From an uncultured Roseburia sp. (GTDB taxonomy: Bacteria > Bacillota > Clostridia > Lachnospirales > Lachnospiraceae): a stretch of 23,977 bases of DNA. The position numbers were made by a program, and so were the translations under genes. Shown here one piece after another: positions 22,517-23,977 of this stretch. The stretch lies in the NCBI GenBank assembly GCA_934358955.1, contig CAKRLC010000034.1:1-23977 (forward strand), read 5' to 3'. The stretch's first letter is position 1, and the number at the start of each line of letters is the position of its first letter. Below the pieces are notes generated by a model, which was not told where the DNA came from, made no database searches, and saw nothing but the letters and a program-made list of their open reading frames with translations.

Positions 22517-23107
22517 TTAAGAATGTCTCAACCGGAATTCTTCCCTTTTCTCGGAAAGCAGATCCATCATGCCCGCAAGCGCTTTATAATTCACATCTAC
22601 GATCTGATGAATATCCTCTTCCACCCCGTGCTTTCTTTCCAGATAATCATTATGGGATTTCCGGATAAAATCGCACAGATTTTCCGCATTTTTGAAAACA
22701 AGCTTCTCGCCCCGTTCCTTTGCTGCTTCTCCACTTCTTAAATAGCTTCGCAGGTCACGTTTTAACTTCTCCTCGTAGGAACAGTGTGCTTTCATATTGC
22801 CCGGATAAATTTTATTATGCGGATATGTAAAATAGTCCGCCAGATAATGGCTGATCTGCCCAAGATCCATATAATACTTTCTGTTTTTCTTCTTCTCCAC
22901 AAGCTTCTTTCCTTCGGACAGCCTTGCAATGTGCCGCTGGATATCCGCATAGGTTCCTTCGATCTCATGTCTTTTATATAGAAAAGATGGTTTGATGTCC
23001 GGCAAAATACTTCCAATATAAAAAGAAAATCTGTGTTTTTTTAAATCCTTGTCCTCTATACTGTCAACGATATAACGAGCCAGTGAAATATGTGATTTTT
23101 TTCTCAT
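22517..23107 (-). CDS. Zinc-dependent phospholipase C-family protein
   Basis: Product of 196 residues with the metal-site layout of the zinc-dependent phospholipase C/S1-P1 nuclease-like family (PF00882): KSHISLARYIVD at the start, FYIGSILPDIKPSF, GTYADIQRHI, DLGQISHYLADYFTYPHN and MKAHCSYEEKL. His and Asp in these motifs are the likely zinc ligands. No signal peptide is visible, so it is predicted to be cytoplasmic, and its substrate is unknown. The frame opens 14 codons upstream; the ATG at 23107 gives the usual MRKKSHIS start but its AAAGG is 13 nt away, so an upstream start remains possible. Probably monocistronic, with promoter and strong terminator. Confidence 0.75.
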   Translation of the reverse strand: MRKKSHISLARYIVDSIEDKDLKKHRFSFYIGSILPDIKPSFLYKRHEIEGTYADIQRHIARLSEGKKLVEKKKNRKYYMDLGQISHYLADYFTYPHNKIYPGNMKAHCSYEEKLKRDLRSYLRSGEAAKERGEKLVFKNAENLCDFIRKSHNDYLERKHGVEEDIHQIVDVNYKALAGMMDLLSEKREEFRLRHS

Positions 23108-23169
23108 GATAAAAACCGTGCCTTTCTGCATCTGTAATGCAAAATACATTTCTATACCCTTCGTAGTCT

Positions 23170-23198
23170 ATACTAACTCTTCCGGTTTCATCAAACAA
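23170..23198 (-). promoter_or_regulatory. Putative promoter of the phospholipase-like gene
   Basis: Minus strand TTGTTT, 17-bp spacer, TAGTAT, about 63 bp upstream of the chosen ATG. Between here and 23290 there is only a hairpin GTTACTGCT/AGCGGTAAC (23233-23258, plus strand) of unknown role. Confidence 0.45.
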
Positions 23199-23296
23199 GT
23201 ACTTCTTTGTAAATTTTTTATGTATTTTATATGTTACTGCTTGCTCAGCGGTAACATATTTACCTTTTTGCTGTGTAAAAAAGCAGTTCAGATGTG

Positions 23297-23338
23297 GGCA
23301 GACTCCTTTTGCGAAACAACGTTTAAAAAGAGTCTGCC
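23297..23338. terminator. Inverted repeat after the DUF1540 gene, possible terminator
   Basis: Arms GGCAGACTC and GAGTCTGCC are perfect and continue inward as TTTT/AAAA after a mismatch. It lies about 80 bp after the DUF1540 stop. On the minus strand no T-tract follows; on the plus strand a weak TTTCTCCTTTT does. It may end DUF1540 transcripts with poor efficiency. Confidence 0.4.
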
Positions 23339-23421
23339 TTTCTCCTTTTCACAACCTGACGACAGCTTTTCTGTAATCTTTATCCGGTACCAAATCCGAA
23401 GCTGCCAAAACCATCTTATCC

Positions 23422-23757
23422 CTATGCCTCGTATTTACAATTGCATTCGAAACTTGCGCACTCGGTCTCCCCGCAGGTACATGCACCGGCGCCGGAAATA
23501 CCGATATGGGATGCATGGCACTTTTCATTCTTGTTAAATCTGCAATGCTTTGCCTCACAGCGCACGTCGGTTTCTTTTGAAGCGGATCTTAACGCGTTGC
23601 AGAACGCGCTGCTGTTTCCGCGATCCTTAAAGCTTCCGCAGCATGTGCTGTGCGCTTCTTTTGCAGAGCGTCCCTCCACCTTAATGTCTTCTTTACAGCA
23701 GCAGCCATCCTCATTATTATAGCTGCAGCTTTTTACATTACAATCCAGATATGCCAT
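23422..23757 (-). CDS. Cysteine-rich protein with two DUF1540 domains
   Basis: Small protein, 111 residues with 16 cysteines. Two related units are visible: CNVKSCSYNNEDGCCCKEDI ending TCCGSFK (6-44), and CEAKHCRFNKNEKCHASHIG ending TECASFE (67-105). Each has the C-x3-4-C spacing and the closing C-x-SF of DUF1540 (PF07561), a family common in spore-forming Firmicutes with unknown function. The cysteines suggest metal binding. AGGAG 9 nt before the ATG decides the start. R1 copy e begins only 28 bp upstream of the ATG, so its promoter is inside or beyond that element. Confidence 0.85.
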   Translation of the reverse strand: MAYLDCNVKSCSYNNEDGCCCKEDIKVEGRSAKEAHSTCCGSFKDRGNSSAFCNALRSASKETDVRCEAKHCRFNKNEKCHASHIGISGAGACTCGETECASFECNCKYEA

Positions 23758-23785
23758 ACTTATTTTCTCCTTTTCTTCCTATTAT

Positions 23786-23977
23786 GATACGGGTGTCAAA
23801 GAATCTACATCTTAGTTTTGAATGACAAATTGCACAAAAAATATTGCAAGTTTCATTGTGCAAAACATTCCGATAAGCCTCTGAAAACGTGAATCGTGTT
23901 CAGCAGAGGCTTCCACGCTTCATGAGTCTTATCTTCATTGCACAAAGAGAAACTTGAAATATTTTTTTGTGCATTTG
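23786..23977 (+). repeat. R1 palindromic element, copy e (cut by window end)
   Basis: Left end GATACGGGTGTCAAAGAATC, inner arm CAAATTGCACAAAA (23826-23839), the core with AGCCTCTG/CAGAGGCT, and the start of the right arm (TTTTGTGCATTTG, 23965-23977). If it has the 235-bp length of copies b and c, it would end near 24020. Core stem: CGTGAAtCGTG (23888-23898) with CACGcTTCATG (23914-23924). Confidence 0.85.

Noticed and set aside
23297..23338. Inverted repeat with GCAGACTC as another R1 copy
   Set aside because: It shares only the GCAGAC/CTTTT words, in inside-out order relative to R1 ends, and lacks the GGGTGTCAAAA part.

Overview
The window is a piece of chromosome from an endospore-forming Clostridia member, most likely Lachnospiraceae. 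This rests on the genes and their order: spoIIIAA-AB, sigG, sigE, spoIIGA and spoVD are mixed with a division/wall (dcw) cluster that runs mraZ-rsmH-ftsL-pbp-spoVD-mraY-murD-ftsW-ftsQ-ftsZ and lacks murE, murF, murG and ftsA. No phage, insertion sequence, CRISPR array, tRNA or rRNA gene was seen. All genes except sigG lie on the minus strand.

Layout from left to right. (1) 1-1613: spoIIIAB and spoIIIAA, the start of the forespore-channel operon, coupled by an ATGA overlap. (2) 1614-5449: argS, a QueT-type transporter gene with its own promoter and a folded leader, and a dapF homologue in which serine replaces both catalytic cysteines. (3) 5893-9872: sigG (plus strand) converging on a beta-CASP metallo-beta-lactamase gene, then sigE and spoIIGA, again joined by ATGA. 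spoIIGA seems to have no ATG, GTG or TTG at its true N-terminus. (4) 10364-22206: the dcw cluster, read from mraZ at the right to ftsZ at the left. It has an MraZ-type operator of four 10-bp repeats, internal promoters before mraY and ftsZ, and a terminator-like hairpin between the two class B PBP genes whose 3' arm includes the spoVD ribosome-binding site. (5) 22403-23977: a zinc-dependent phospholipase C-like gene and a two-domain DUF1540 cysteine-rich gene.

The most unusual part is the intergenic DNA. One palindromic element, called R1 here, occurs at least five times (1-98 cut, 5545-5779, 9912-10146, 15196-15336 shortened, 23786-23977 cut), with two stripped-down hairpins at 1641-1666 and 3928-3981. 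The two intact copies are both 235 bp. Their arms differ between copies but stay complementary within each copy, and a central stem shows a compensatory change, so pairing rather than sequence seems to be conserved. A second hairpin family, R2, occurs at 1676-1817 and 10230-10296. Each R2 copy directly follows the terminator of a housekeeping gene (argS, ftsZ) and precedes a sporulation gene (spoIIIAA, spoIIGA).

Together the genes cover septum formation (FtsZ, FtsQ, FtsL, FtsW, PBP), wall precursor synthesis (MraY, MurD, possibly DapF) and the sporulation steps that reuse this machinery (SpoIIGA processing pro-sigma E, SigG, SpoIIIA channel, SpoVD). All assignments come from reading the sequence and from knowledge of the families; no database search was run.
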